From positions 3,100,001 through 3,164,000 of the forward strand of contig NZ_CP168493.1 of assembly GCF_042945595.1 (NCBI RefSeq): 64,000 nucleotides of DNA. The letters are read 5' to 3'. The notes beneath the pieces were generated by a model that was given only the letters and a program-made list of their open reading frames with translations, was not told the origin of the DNA and made no database searches. Both the position numbers and the translations under genes were made by a program. This document shows positions 24,312-32,273 of the stretch, piece by piece; the first letter of the stretch is position 1; every line of letters starts with the position of its first letter. The stretch is from Psychrobacillus sp042945595 (GTDB taxonomy: Bacteria; Bacillota; Bacilli; Bacillales_A; Planococcaceae).

Positions 24312-25251
24312 ATTTATTTCTCCTTTAGATTTAACTAACGGGAATACAAAATAAAAGCTAAGGAATTACTATATTCCAAAACCTTAATCATTCGTTATTA
24401 ATTTCACCGTTGTATCCTCTAAAGGCATTAGCTGTTTAATAATTATTGATTTAACACAAGTTTTTAATTCTTTTTCTCAAACCCATTTGTTTTAGACACA
24501 TTTTAGACACAACTTTTCCGTATTTAATCATTTTAGGATTTATTCAACTTTTATGTACAATTCAAATAACTCCACTTTTAAATAGTTACTGTTTATCGTT
24601 GGATATTTTACTATTGCATTGCAATACAAATACACATGATATATGCCCCTAATTATTTCTCTCAGTTTTTCCAAAAGTTATAACGTATTTACTGTGATTA
24701 ATCCACAATGAAAAAGCTATCATCTAAACTACTGTTTGTAATCATAAGGTACAAAATCTCCAATATTTATTGTTCGGCTATACATACATGTTTGGGGTGG
24801 GATATAGAGAGATTATTCTTTTTGTCCCACTTAAGGGATTCAGTAATTATTTCTTATTACATCATTGGTAGGCTTATCTACAAGTAGAATTTTCACTTTT
24901 GAACAACAAGGTGATTTAAAGTCTGAACTTATTCAATTTACCTTCGTATCGTAATTTAATTTTTTTCCTATTTTCTATCTGCATCAGTCCAAGCATGTAC
25001 AATCAATGATATAACCCACTTTCCTGTAAACGCCCCCCCGTCCTTCAATCATAAGAGAGAGTTTGCATCAGACTGGCTAGTTGTATTTGTAGCTGCTCCT
25101 AGAAGATAAAGAATGATAGGAACAAAAGAAAGAATCCAATCAAATAAATGATTGAATTCTTTTAGAAACATGGTAATCTTGTAGTAATTTTCAATACTCA
25201 ATTGCCTTTGTTCCTATGGAAATTTGAGGACTTAATCCACTTTTGTGCATA
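24312..25251. other. 940-bp non-coding region between primase-like gene and integrase
   Basis: No credible ORF. Holds back-to-back copies of TTTTAGACACA at 24490-24511, copy B of the 58-bp repeat, and a half-copy of the island repeat (AACTAACGGG near 24336). It lies upstream of the primase-like gene, a natural place for a replication origin, but iterons beyond the tandem pair are not evident. Confidence 0.4.
24790..24847 (+). repeat. 58-bp exact direct repeat, copy B (intergenic)
   Basis: Exact copy of 23693-23750, about 480 bp upstream of the primase-like start codon. Confidence 0.92.
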
Positions 25252-26241
25252 CTAAAACTTCAATTTATTTATTGGACTGTATAAGTCGTGTTGTTCTCTA
25301 ATTACATCTTCATCAAAATGAACATAACGCTTTGTAGTCGATATCTGCGAATGCCCTGCTATTCGTTGCACTGCGAATACAGATGCTCCATTCTTCAACA
25401 TTTCAGTTACAGATTGTCGTCTGAAATCATGACAAGAAAATTCTTTTGTAATCCCTGCTTTAGCGACATACCGCTTTAAATTTCTTCTAAAAGTATCTAC
25501 TGCCATCCTTTCACCAAACCAGTTAAGAAACACTCCATTACAATTTGGAAAGTTTTTGTTATTCTCATCTATAAGTTTAATAAGTAGCTTTATAGTGTGA
25601 TTTGAAATTGGTACAACTCTAATTCTTCTGTCTTTGGCTTTCTCCCCTGGTAAGATAATCTGCCTTCTCACAATATCTATATCCGACTGATTGAGTGATA
25701 TAGCTTCGGATATTCTTAAAGCGGAATCATATAGCACAAACATAATCACTAAATCCCTCCACTGCGACATAAAACGTTTGTCTGGTGTATTTAGTAATAT
25801 TTTCATCTCTTTTTCTGTAAGTAAATTCGATTTTTTCTCATCTACTTTTAAATAATTAATTGAAAACATAATATTATCAGCTATTAGCTTGTCTTTTTCT
25901 AAGAAGGAATACCAAGTTTTTAAAAAACGAATTCTTGCGTTGATTGTTTGGGAAGATAATCCGTTTACTTTACTTTTAAAGTTGTAATGATTCTCTCTCA
26001 TATAGTTAATATAGTCACGTACTACTTGAACAGATAATTCAGATACGAGTGTAATATCATAAGAAGAATTTTTTAGCCAACTCATAAAAAAATTGAAGTG
26101 TTCTGTATAAGTTATTAAAGTAGTCTTTCTCATTTCCTCTGATTTCTTTGCAGAGTAAAAATAGTCAAATGCTTGCTTAAATGTAAACCCAACTAAAATA
26201 TCCTCATCATTTGTGTTTCTTAAATGTACTCTTTTTCGCAT
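25252..26241 (-). CDS. Tyrosine recombinase / integrase
   Basis: A 329-aa phage-type integrase. The N-terminal SAM-like core-binding domain (about residues 18-115) is followed by the catalytic domain with Arg176 (ALRISEA), His271 and Arg274 (HDFRR), His297 (AGHSQISTT) and the nucleophile Tyr306 (KRYVHFDED). All active-site residues are present. It lies just inside the right boundary of the block, next to the restored pbuX 3' end, as expected for the enzyme that inserted it. Its GGAGG is part of a long inverted repeat (AAATGTCGCCT / AGGCGACATTT), which could limit translation or bind the integrase. Confidence 0.93.
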   Translation of the reverse strand: MRKRVHLRNTNDEDILVGFTFKQAFDYFYSAKKSEEMRKTTLITYTEHFNFFMSWLKNSSYDITLVSELSVQVVRDYINYMRENHYNFKSKVNGLSSQTINARIRFLKTWYSFLEKDKLIADNIMFSINYLKVDEKKSNLLTEKEMKILLNTPDKRFMSQWRDLVIMFVLYDSALRISEAISLNQSDIDIVRRQIILPGEKAKDRRIRVVPISNHTIKLLIKLIDENNKNFPNCNGVFLNWFGERMAVDTFRRNLKRYVAKAGITKEFSCHDFRRQSVTEMLKNGASVFAVQRIAGHSQISTTKRYVHFDEDVIREQHDLYSPINKLKF

Positions 26242-26245
26242 AAAA

Positions 26246-26291
26246 AAATGTCGCCTCCTTTATCTAAATACATAGAAAAGTAGGCGACATT
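26246..26291. promoter_or_regulatory. Inverted repeat over the integrase leader
   Basis: AAATGTCGCCT and AGGCGACATTT flank a 24-nt AT-rich centre. The minus-strand copy of GTCGCCTACTTTT (26276-26288) repeats the 13-mer near the left end at 6498. It may be an integrase arm site and/or an RNA hairpin covering the ribosome binding site. Confidence 0.5.
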
Positions 26292-26298
26292 TCAACAT

Positions 26299-26336
26299 AT
26301 TTTACCTTAGAATATGTGGGATATTCAAGGTAAAAT
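26299..26336 (-). terminator. Stem-loop after pbuX
   Basis: ATTTTACCTT-GAATAT...ATATTC-AAGGTAAAAT, about 16 bp paired with one bulge, touching the pbuX stop. There is no strong T run, so it may be a 3' stabilising hairpin rather than a classical terminator. Confidence 0.55.
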
Positions 26337-27632
26337 TTATTCAGTTTTAAGCTGTTTTACTTTCTTATAAGGAAGCATATTAAATAATATATTCAATATA
26401 ATTGCTGTCATACTTCCTGCAACAATCCCATTACTTGTCAAAATTTGAATGCCAGATGGAAGAGATTCAAATAAGTTAGGTACTACAGATACTCCAAGTC
26501 CCATCCCAATGGAACAAGCTATTATCATCGCATTATCTTGGGAGTCCGTAGCCGTAATTACTTTGCTAAGCATCTTAATTCCTTGTGATACAACCATTCC
26601 AAACATAGCCAACATCGCACCGCCAAGTACAGACACTGGGATAATCGTTGTGATTGCGGCAATTTTAGGAATGAACCCAAGTGCTATCAGCATACCACCT
26701 GTAATATAAATAACGTTTTTGGATTTAACTCCCGACATTTGTAGGAGTCCAACGTTTTGAGAAAAAGTAGTATATGGAAATGAATTAAAAATACCACCTA
26801 GTAATACAGCAATACCTTCCGCACGATACCCCTTAGATAATTCTTTTTTTGATATTTTTTTATCTACTATATCTCCAATGGCAAAATAAACGCCAGTAGA
26901 TTCAACTAACGAAACCATTGCCACTAAAATCATCGTAATAATTGGCGCCAAATCAAATGTAGGCGTCCCGAAATAAAAAGGGTGTACCATATGAAAAAAA
27001 TTAGCCTCTTTAAAAGCTGTAAAATCTACTTTCCCCATAACTATGGATGTAACTGTACCCGCAACCAACCCAAGTAAAATAGAAACAGATTTAACAAATC
27101 CCGTCGAAAAACGGTAAAGTAACACGATAAAAAGTAAAGTACCAAATGCTAATAGAATATTTGAAGTCGCCCCAAAGTCTTCTGCTCCTTGGCCTCCACC
27201 CATATTCGTAATAGCAACTGGAATTAGAGTAACTCCAATAATCGTTACAACAGAACCAGTAACAACTGGGGGAAAGAACTTCACAAGTTGACCAAAAACT
27301 CCACTAGTAACAATAGCAAAAATACCAGAAACGATAATAGCACCATATATAGAGGAAATCCCATACTCTTTTCCAATACCGATCATCGGACCAACCGCAG
27401 TAAAAGTACATCCTAATACAACAGGAAGACCAATTCCAAAAAATCGATTACTCATTACTTGCAAGATGGTCGCTACACCACACATTAAAATATCAATTGC
27501 AACTAAATAAGTTAATTGATCAGATGGGAGCTCTAACGATGCCCCAACTATTAATGGAATCATAACAGCCCCTGCATACATGGCAAGAAGATGTTGGATA
27601 CCAAGTGTGGTATTTTTCATTGTATTGTTCAT
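26337..27632 (-). CDS. pbuX: Xanthine permease
   Basis: A 431-aa nucleobase:cation symporter of the NCS2/UraA fold, about 14 membrane segments. QHLLAMYAGAVMIPLIVG at the start and NVGLLQMSGVKSK in the middle are family marks, and SNGIVAGSMTAIILNILFNMLP closes the protein. It imports xanthine for salvage. Its ATG overlaps the xpt stop (ATGA), and both are under the guanine riboswitch. The last 145 codons also occur as a displaced copy at 5989-6423. I infer the functional gene is a hybrid whose 3' part was brought in by the integrated element. Confidence 0.93.
   Translation of the reverse strand: MNNTMKNTTLGIQHLLAMYAGAVMIPLIVGASLELPSDQLTYLVAIDILMCGVATILQVMSNRFFGIGLPVVLGCTFTAVGPMIGIGKEYGISSIYGAIIVSGIFAIVTSGVFGQLVKFFPPVVTGSVVTIIGVTLIPVAITNMGGGQGAEDFGATSNILLAFGTLLFIVLLYRFSTGFVKSVSILLGLVAGTVTSIVMGKVDFTAFKEANFFHMVHPFYFGTPTFDLAPIITMILVAMVSLVESTGVYFAIGDIVDKKISKKELSKGYRAEGIAVLLGGIFNSFPYTTFSQNVGLLQMSGVKSKNVIYITGGMLIALGFIPKIAAITTIIPVSVLGGAMLAMFGMVVSQGIKMLSKVITATDSQDNAMIIACSIGMGLGVSVVPNLFESLPSGIQILTSNGIVAGSMTAIILNILFNMLPYKKVKQLKTE
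26731..26768. repeat. Putative att site, right copy (38 bp)
   Basis: Identical to 6386-6423. Toward the right the pbuX reading frame continues into its 5' half; at the left copy, unrelated island sequence begins. Confidence 0.7.
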
Positions 27633-28216
27633 CTAGTGGAATCCTCCTCAAAAAATTCCACTTTTCCATTTGCTAACGATTTAATATTCGCAAGTGAATC
27701 TACGCGAATTCCACGTGCCCGAATAAGTTCACCACCAGTTTGAAATCCTTTTTCAATCACAATTCCAACCCCAGCAGTTTTAGCATTTGCTTGCTTCACA
27801 ATATCCAACAAACCAAGCACCGCTTGTCCATTCGCAAGAAAGTCATCAATGATTAAAACAACATCTTCACTACCAATGAAATCCTTCGAAACAGAAATAT
27901 CATTCGTTTCATTTTTTGTAAAAGAATGTACCTGTGATGAATATAAATTATCAGATAGGGTTAAAGACTTACGTTTTCTTGCAAAAACAACAGAAACTCC
28001 AAGTGTTAAACCAGCAAACATAGAAGGTGCAATCCCAGATGATTCAATTGTTACTATTTTAGTAATCCCTGCATCTTTATAACGACTAGCAAATTCTTCA
28101 CCAATCTCTTGCATCAATACTGGGTCAATTTGATGATTTAAAAACGTATCCACTTTTAATACATTTTCGGATAGAACTTTACCATGCTGCACGATTTTTT
28201 CTTTTAATAGTTTCAT
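27629..28216 (-). CDS. xpt: Xanthine phosphoribosyltransferase
   Basis: A 195-aa salvage enzyme that makes XMP from xanthine and PRPP. VLIIDDFLANGQAVLGLLDI is the PRPP-binding motif and FARKRKSLTLSDNLYSS is typical of Xpt. The ATG at 28214-28216 gives the family length (about 195 aa); the longer reading would start inside the riboswitch terminator. AAGGGG lies upstream. First gene of xpt-pbuX, with ATGA overlap to pbuX. Confidence 0.95.
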   Translation of the reverse strand: MKLLKEKIVQHGKVLSENVLKVDTFLNHQIDPVLMQEIGEEFASRYKDAGITKIVTIESSGIAPSMFAGLTLGVSVVFARKRKSLTLSDNLYSSQVHSFTKNETNDISVSKDFIGSEDVVLIIDDFLANGQAVLGLLDIVKQANAKTAGVGIVIEKGFQTGGELIRARGIRVDSLANIKSLANGKVEFFEEDSTR

Positions 28217-28253
28217 AATTAGAGGATCCCCTTCAATTTTAAATTGACGAACA

Positions 28254-28314
28254 CAAAAAAGCTCGAAGACATTGTGTCCATCCATATTAGGAGTGGAACA
28301 ATGCCATTCGAGCT
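28254..28314 (-). terminator. Riboswitch-controlled terminator upstream of xpt
   Basis: Minus-strand stem AGCTCGAATGGCATTGT / ACAATGTCTTCGAGCT followed by a run of T, between the purine aptamer and the xpt start. Confidence 0.88.
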
Positions 28315-28378
28315 GAAAATTCGAACAGAAATAAAAGAATATGACAAAAGATGCCATAACTCTATTATTGTATTGCCA

Positions 28379-28445
28379 CTCATAGTCAGCTCATTTACGG
28401 TAAGCCGGTAGAAACTTGCAGGCCATATTCCTGCGATTATACGAG
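28379..28445 (-). ncRNA. Purine (guanine-class) riboswitch aptamer
   Basis: Minus strand: P1 CTCGTA/TATGAG, J1/2 TATAATCGC, P2 with ATATGGC, J2/3 GTTTCTACC, P3 loop CCGTAAA, and GACTATG. The pairing base in GACTATG is C, which selects guanine/xanthine rather than adenine. It controls xpt-pbuX by termination when purine is present. Confidence 0.95.
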
Positions 28446-28468
28446 AAAGTGCTATTAGAATATTTCTC

Positions 28469-28496
28469 ATTATAGCACGATAGAGGTCAATTACAA
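28469..28496 (-). promoter_or_regulatory. Promoter of the riboswitch-xpt-pbuX transcript
   Basis: TTGTAA, 16-nt spacer, perfect TATAAT on the minus strand, about 24 bp before the aptamer. Confidence 0.7.
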
Positions 28497-28556
28497 TAAT
28501 ACATTTAAATGTTCGATGATTCGTAAAATTCAGTGCAATATTTAATTTGAAATTAT

Positions 28557-28847
28557 TTATTTATTGCTTTTTAAAGACTTGAAGGCATGGATAAAATAGG
28601 CGGGATCCTCTTGAATATTGTAGGGAAAAACACCTTGGTTTGTATGTAAATACAAAATACCTCCGCCAAAAGAAAATGGTTTATGCGAGACATCAAGAAC
28701 ATGTTCAAGCTCAAACTGATGTCGCGCAGAAGTAATTCCACCCAAATTTAGTTGGAGCTCAAATTGCAGTTCAATATGCTGCATTTGATAAAAAAAATCG
28801 ATTTCCCGCTTAATTTCAATATAACCAATCGAATGATTACTCAACAT
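28557..28847 (-). CDS. Hypothetical protein (96 aa), possibly PH-like
   Basis: ATG at 28845-28847 chosen for its GGAGGGG site; the longer frame has none. Mostly beta (GYIEIKREIDFFYQMQHIELQF, LNLGGITSARHQFELEHVLDV), ending GGILYLHTNQGVFPYNIQEDPAYFIHAFKSL. This resembles the strand-and-final-helix pattern of small bacterial PH-like proteins. Function unknown. A GTGCCAGGCAC repeat lies at about 28933, between it and the MCP gene. Confidence 0.6.
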   Translation of the reverse strand: MLSNHSIGYIEIKREIDFFYQMQHIELQFELQLNLGGITSARHQFELEHVLDVSHKPFSFGGGILYLHTNQGVFPYNIQEDPAYFIHAFKSLKSNK

Positions 28848-28965
28848 CTTCCCCTCCAATATCACTATACAGTGTAGCATGTTTTGGCGAAAATATTCAG
28901 AACCATCCCATTGTTACAAAGGTGTTACTAGTGCCAGGCACTTGTAACATACTTGTCATAAATGC

Positions 28966-29877
28966 TTAGATGAGTTTTACGAAATGGGCAGTTTGCGCTT
29001 CTAGTTTTTCGGATGCTTTGGAGATTTCTTTAAATTCTTCTAATGCAATTCGAATTTCGTCTTGGCTTTTTTCAATGCTTTGTTGTGATTTCCCATTACT
29101 TTGCGTTACTTTATTCACTTGCTTTGCAATGCCTTCAATATTTTCACGTACTTCTACTATAGAAGCCTCCACTCTTGCTGCTAGTTTGCGTACCTCTTGT
29201 GCAACGACATTAAATCCGCGCCCATGCTCGCCTGCACGTGCAGCTTCTATCGCTGCATTTAATGCCAATAAATTTGTCTGAGCAGCAATTTCTCTAATTG
29301 TTTGCACAATACCTCGAATAGAGTCTGCTTGAACTTGTAAACTCCCCAAAGTAGCTGTGCTTTCTTTCGCACCCTTTGCAATTTCATCTATCGTCTCCAA
29401 GAGCTCTTGACTTCTTTTCATGCCTGCTTCCGCACGTTCGTTTAGTCCTTCTGACATATCATTTAATTCATTTGTGACAACCATAATCGTTTGATGTCGG
29501 TCGGTTACGTTAGTAGCAACTTTTGTTACGCCTAAAACTTTGCCTCTTTCTCCAAATATCGGCATATATGTTGCTTCAAGCATCACACTATTTCCATTTG
29601 CATCTTTACGTTCTACTTTATTATGAAGGGTCTTTCCTGCAAATAAATCTCGCCAAAACTGTTCATATTCAAGAGTGCTTGCATACTTAGGAAAACACAA
29701 TTCTCGATGGTTCATCCCCATCACCTTATCCTTCGTATAGCCAAGTTCATTTGCAAAGTTATCATTTACGTATGCAACTCGTCGATTTAAGTCGAAACGA
29801 ATAATAGCTAAGTTTTTTTCTAAGGCTTCCACCACACTCATATCATTTACTTCTTCTTCCACTTGAGAATAATTCAT
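28966..29877 (-). CDS. Soluble PAS-MCP chemotaxis signal transducer
   Basis: A 303-aa cytoplasmic receptor without membrane helices. A PAS domain covers about residues 15-130 (AIIRFDLNRRVAYVNDNFANELGYTKDKVMGMNHRELCFP), close to Aer/PAS chemoreceptors. A short methyl-accepting signalling domain follows, with the hairpin tip IREIAAQTNLLALNAAIEAARAGEHGRGF. It should relay a redox or metabolite signal to CheA/CheW; the PAS ligand is unknown. GGGGG precedes the ATG. Confidence 0.9.
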   Translation of the reverse strand: MNYSQVEEEVNDMSVVEALEKNLAIIRFDLNRRVAYVNDNFANELGYTKDKVMGMNHRELCFPKYASTLEYEQFWRDLFAGKTLHNKVERKDANGNSVMLEATYMPIFGERGKVLGVTKVATNVTDRHQTIMVVTNELNDMSEGLNERAEAGMKRSQELLETIDEIAKGAKESTATLGSLQVQADSIRGIVQTIREIAAQTNLLALNAAIEAARAGEHGRGFNVVAQEVRKLAARVEASIVEVRENIEGIAKQVNKVTQSNGKSQQSIEKSQDEIRIALEEFKEISKASEKLEAQTAHFVKLI

Positions 29878-29903
29878 CCCTTTTCCCCCATCCCTTTAAT
29901 AAC

Positions 29904-30992
29904 TCAAACCGGTGCGTATACTGATAAATCCAGCACAGTTTTCTTTCCTAAAACTAATCTAGCTAGCTCTGCTCCCACAAATGGTCCAGCAGTTAATCCC
30001 GAAGCTCCCAAGCCATTTGCAAAATAAATGGATTCAAAACCAGGTATCTTTCCTATAATAGGAAGAAATTCTGGTGTATATGGTCTGAATCCTACTCGCA
30101 CTTCCTCGATAAATGCAGTTTCCAATACTTTTGCAGTACTAGTAGATTTCTCTATTAATTCTAATTTTCCTGCTTCTGTTACACTTATATCGTATTCTGT
30201 ATTTTCTTCATATGTGGAACCAGCCACAACTTTCCCATTATCAAATGCGAGCAAGTACTGATTTGTAGGAGGTAATACGACTGGCCAATCTCCAGTAGCC
30301 TTGTTTTCTATCCTAAAATGCATAATTTGGGCTTTTTGAAAACTTACTTTCATATCGGCCCCTAATTTGGAAGGAAGTTCATTCCCCCAAGCCCCTGTTG
30401 TTAAAATGATTACCTCCGCATCACAAGGATTTCCATCTATCAATAAAACCCCATTAGAAATATCCGCTTCTCCATAAATTACTTCTGCTCCTAGCTTTTT
30501 TGCCCCTCGAATTAATGCATCTCTCATCGCACGGCCATCTACACGTGCTGCTCCTTCTACATAGAGAGAGGAAAAATCTTCTGAAATAAGTGGAAAAAGT
30601 GCTTTTGTTTCTTCTGGTGTGAGTATTTTAAGTTCGCCTATTTCTGGGGCATCCTCACGCTTTTCTATAGCTCTTTCTAACATTTTACGCAACTTTTTCT
30701 CCTCATTTTGAAGTGCAATTGCTCCTACTTTTTTATAACCAGTAGTTGTCTCTCCTAAATCTTCGAGATCCTCAACAAGTTGGCTATAATACTTCGCTCC
30801 ATTTTTCACAAGCTCATACCATTTTTTATTTCTTCTTTGTGAAATCCACGGACAAATAATGCCTGCTGCAGCATCAGTTGCCTGTCCTAGATCCATTCGA
30901 TCCACGAGTGTCACTTTTGCGTTTTCTTTCGCAAGATGATAGGCAGTTGAAGCCCCTAAAATCCCACCACCTATTACAATATAAGAAGACAT
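29904..30992 (-). CDS. FAD-dependent amino-acid oxidase (DadA/glycine-oxidase-like)
   Basis: A 362-aa flavoprotein of the DAO family. YIVIGGGILGASTAYHLA is the FAD dinucleotide fold at the N-terminus, ITTGAWGNEL-type residues mark the substrate half, and VGFRPYTPEFLPIIG...FANGLGASGLTAGP is the closing FAD motif. It oxidises the C-N bond of an amino acid; a glycine-oxidase (ThiO) or D-amino-acid role cannot be separated, and no thiamine genes are adjacent. It follows the S66 peptidase gene by 3 bp, so the pair is an operon perhaps handling D-amino acids released from the wall. Confidence 0.85.
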   Translation of the reverse strand: MSSYIVIGGGILGASTAYHLAKENAKVTLVDRMDLGQATDAAAGIICPWISQRRNKKWYELVKNGAKYYSQLVEDLEDLGETTTGYKKVGAIALQNEEKKLRKMLERAIEKREDAPEIGELKILTPEETKALFPLISEDFSSLYVEGAARVDGRAMRDALIRGAKKLGAEVIYGEADISNGVLLIDGNPCDAEVIILTTGAWGNELPSKLGADMKVSFQKAQIMHFRIENKATGDWPVVLPPTNQYLLAFDNGKVVAGSTYEENTEYDISVTEAGKLELIEKSTSTAKVLETAFIEEVRVGFRPYTPEFLPIIGKIPGFESIYFANGLGASGLTAGPFVGAELARLVLGKKTVLDLSVYAPV

Positions 30993-30995
30993 CTA

Positions 30996-32027
30996 TTACT
31001 CAACTCCACTTTCTAAAATAGAAAATGTAACATTTTCACAATCAATTTCTGCAATAACTCCATACGGAAGAACGAATTTAGGTTCTGTATGTCCAAAGTT
31101 CATATTATAAAGAATCGGTAACTCGTTCAAATCAAGTTCTTTCATAATTCTCAAAATAGATGTTTTATATTCCTCATAATATTTTTCGTTTTGAGGTTTT
31201 CCAAAAACAATTCCTTTTGCATTTTGTAAAATTCCTTGAGAACCATAATTCCGCAACCAATATTCGATAAGAGTCGGCTCTGGCATATCTTCCGAAGTTT
31301 CAAAGAATAAAATACTATCTTTCCAATAAGATGCTTCTGGCCAAAGTGAAGTTCCTTTCGCAAATTCTAACACTTCGATACAGCCGCCGATTAATCTACC
31401 TTGCACTAGTCCGGAACCTTGAAGCAATTCATAGCCTTTATTCGAATTCATTCGTCTTTGTGTATGCTTGTTCTCTATAATCCATTCTACTCGTTCACTA
31501 GTCCATTCAGTTGCTGGTTTTATTTCTCCAATTACATCATTTGAGAATACAGTTTTTTTCAATGCCTCTACAGTATACTCGTGCATTTCCACGTTTTCTG
31601 CAAAGTCCACCAGCACAGATGGACCATAAAAAGAAGAAATTCCTGCTTTATGGCAAAATAAATGTGTCACGGTTGAATCCGAATAGCCAATAAACACTTT
31701 TGGATTGTCACGGATAACATCAAAATTAATATATGGTAATAGTCGAATACTTTCGCTTCCACCAATATTCGAGATGATCCCTTTAATCGTCGGGTCTTTA
31801 AATGCATTCATTAAATCTTCTGCACGCGCTTTTGGATTTTCATATAAATAATCTCCGCCTTTTAAGCTATTAGCCATAGCCACGACCTCTAATCCAAAAA
31901 CTTTTTCTAATCGTTCTACCCCTTGCTCATATCTCCACTTCAAATCGGGTTCTCCTGCTCCACCCCATGACAAACTAATAGTAGCTACTTTATCTCCAGC
32001 TTGAAGCATTTTTGGTTTTATTAACAT
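30996..32027 (-). CDS. S66-family serine peptidase (LD-carboxypeptidase/MccF-like)
   Basis: About 343 aa. The nucleophile Ser lies in VFIGYSDSTVTHL near residue 115; GGCIEVLEFAKGTS and the His of FGHTEPKFVLPYG complete the Ser-Glu-His triad region. S66 enzymes cut L,D bonds in muropeptides or inactivate microcin C-like aminoacyl nucleotides. The ATG at 32025-32027 (AGGAG upstream) is preferred over the GTG three codons earlier. It is the first gene of a pair with the FAD oxidase. Confidence 0.87.
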   Translation of the reverse strand: MLIKPKMLQAGDKVATISLSWGGAGEPDLKWRYEQGVERLEKVFGLEVVAMANSLKGGDYLYENPKARAEDLMNAFKDPTIKGIISNIGGSESIRLLPYINFDVIRDNPKVFIGYSDSTVTHLFCHKAGISSFYGPSVLVDFAENVEMHEYTVEALKKTVFSNDVIGEIKPATEWTSERVEWIIENKHTQRRMNSNKGYELLQGSGLVQGRLIGGCIEVLEFAKGTSLWPEASYWKDSILFFETSEDMPEPTLIEYWLRNYGSQGILQNAKGIVFGKPQNEKYYEEYKTSILRIMKELDLNELPILYNMNFGHTEPKFVLPYGVIAEIDCENVTFSILESGVE

Positions 32028-32273
32028 TAGAAACACTCCTTTTAACCCTATTATAATCCAAATATTCCATCATTGATGTCTAATCTTTAAAAAATTGTGT
32101 ATAAGTAAATGTTCATACAAATGGAAGAGACGATTCGGTAGTTCTTTGCTACAATTCTTTCACGCATTCTGTCACTTATAATTCACACAAATCAAATGTC
32201 CAGGTGAGAGCATTAAAAGTATTAATGTTATAATAGAATACTATTAATCTACTATACAAAGGAGGTTCTACTT

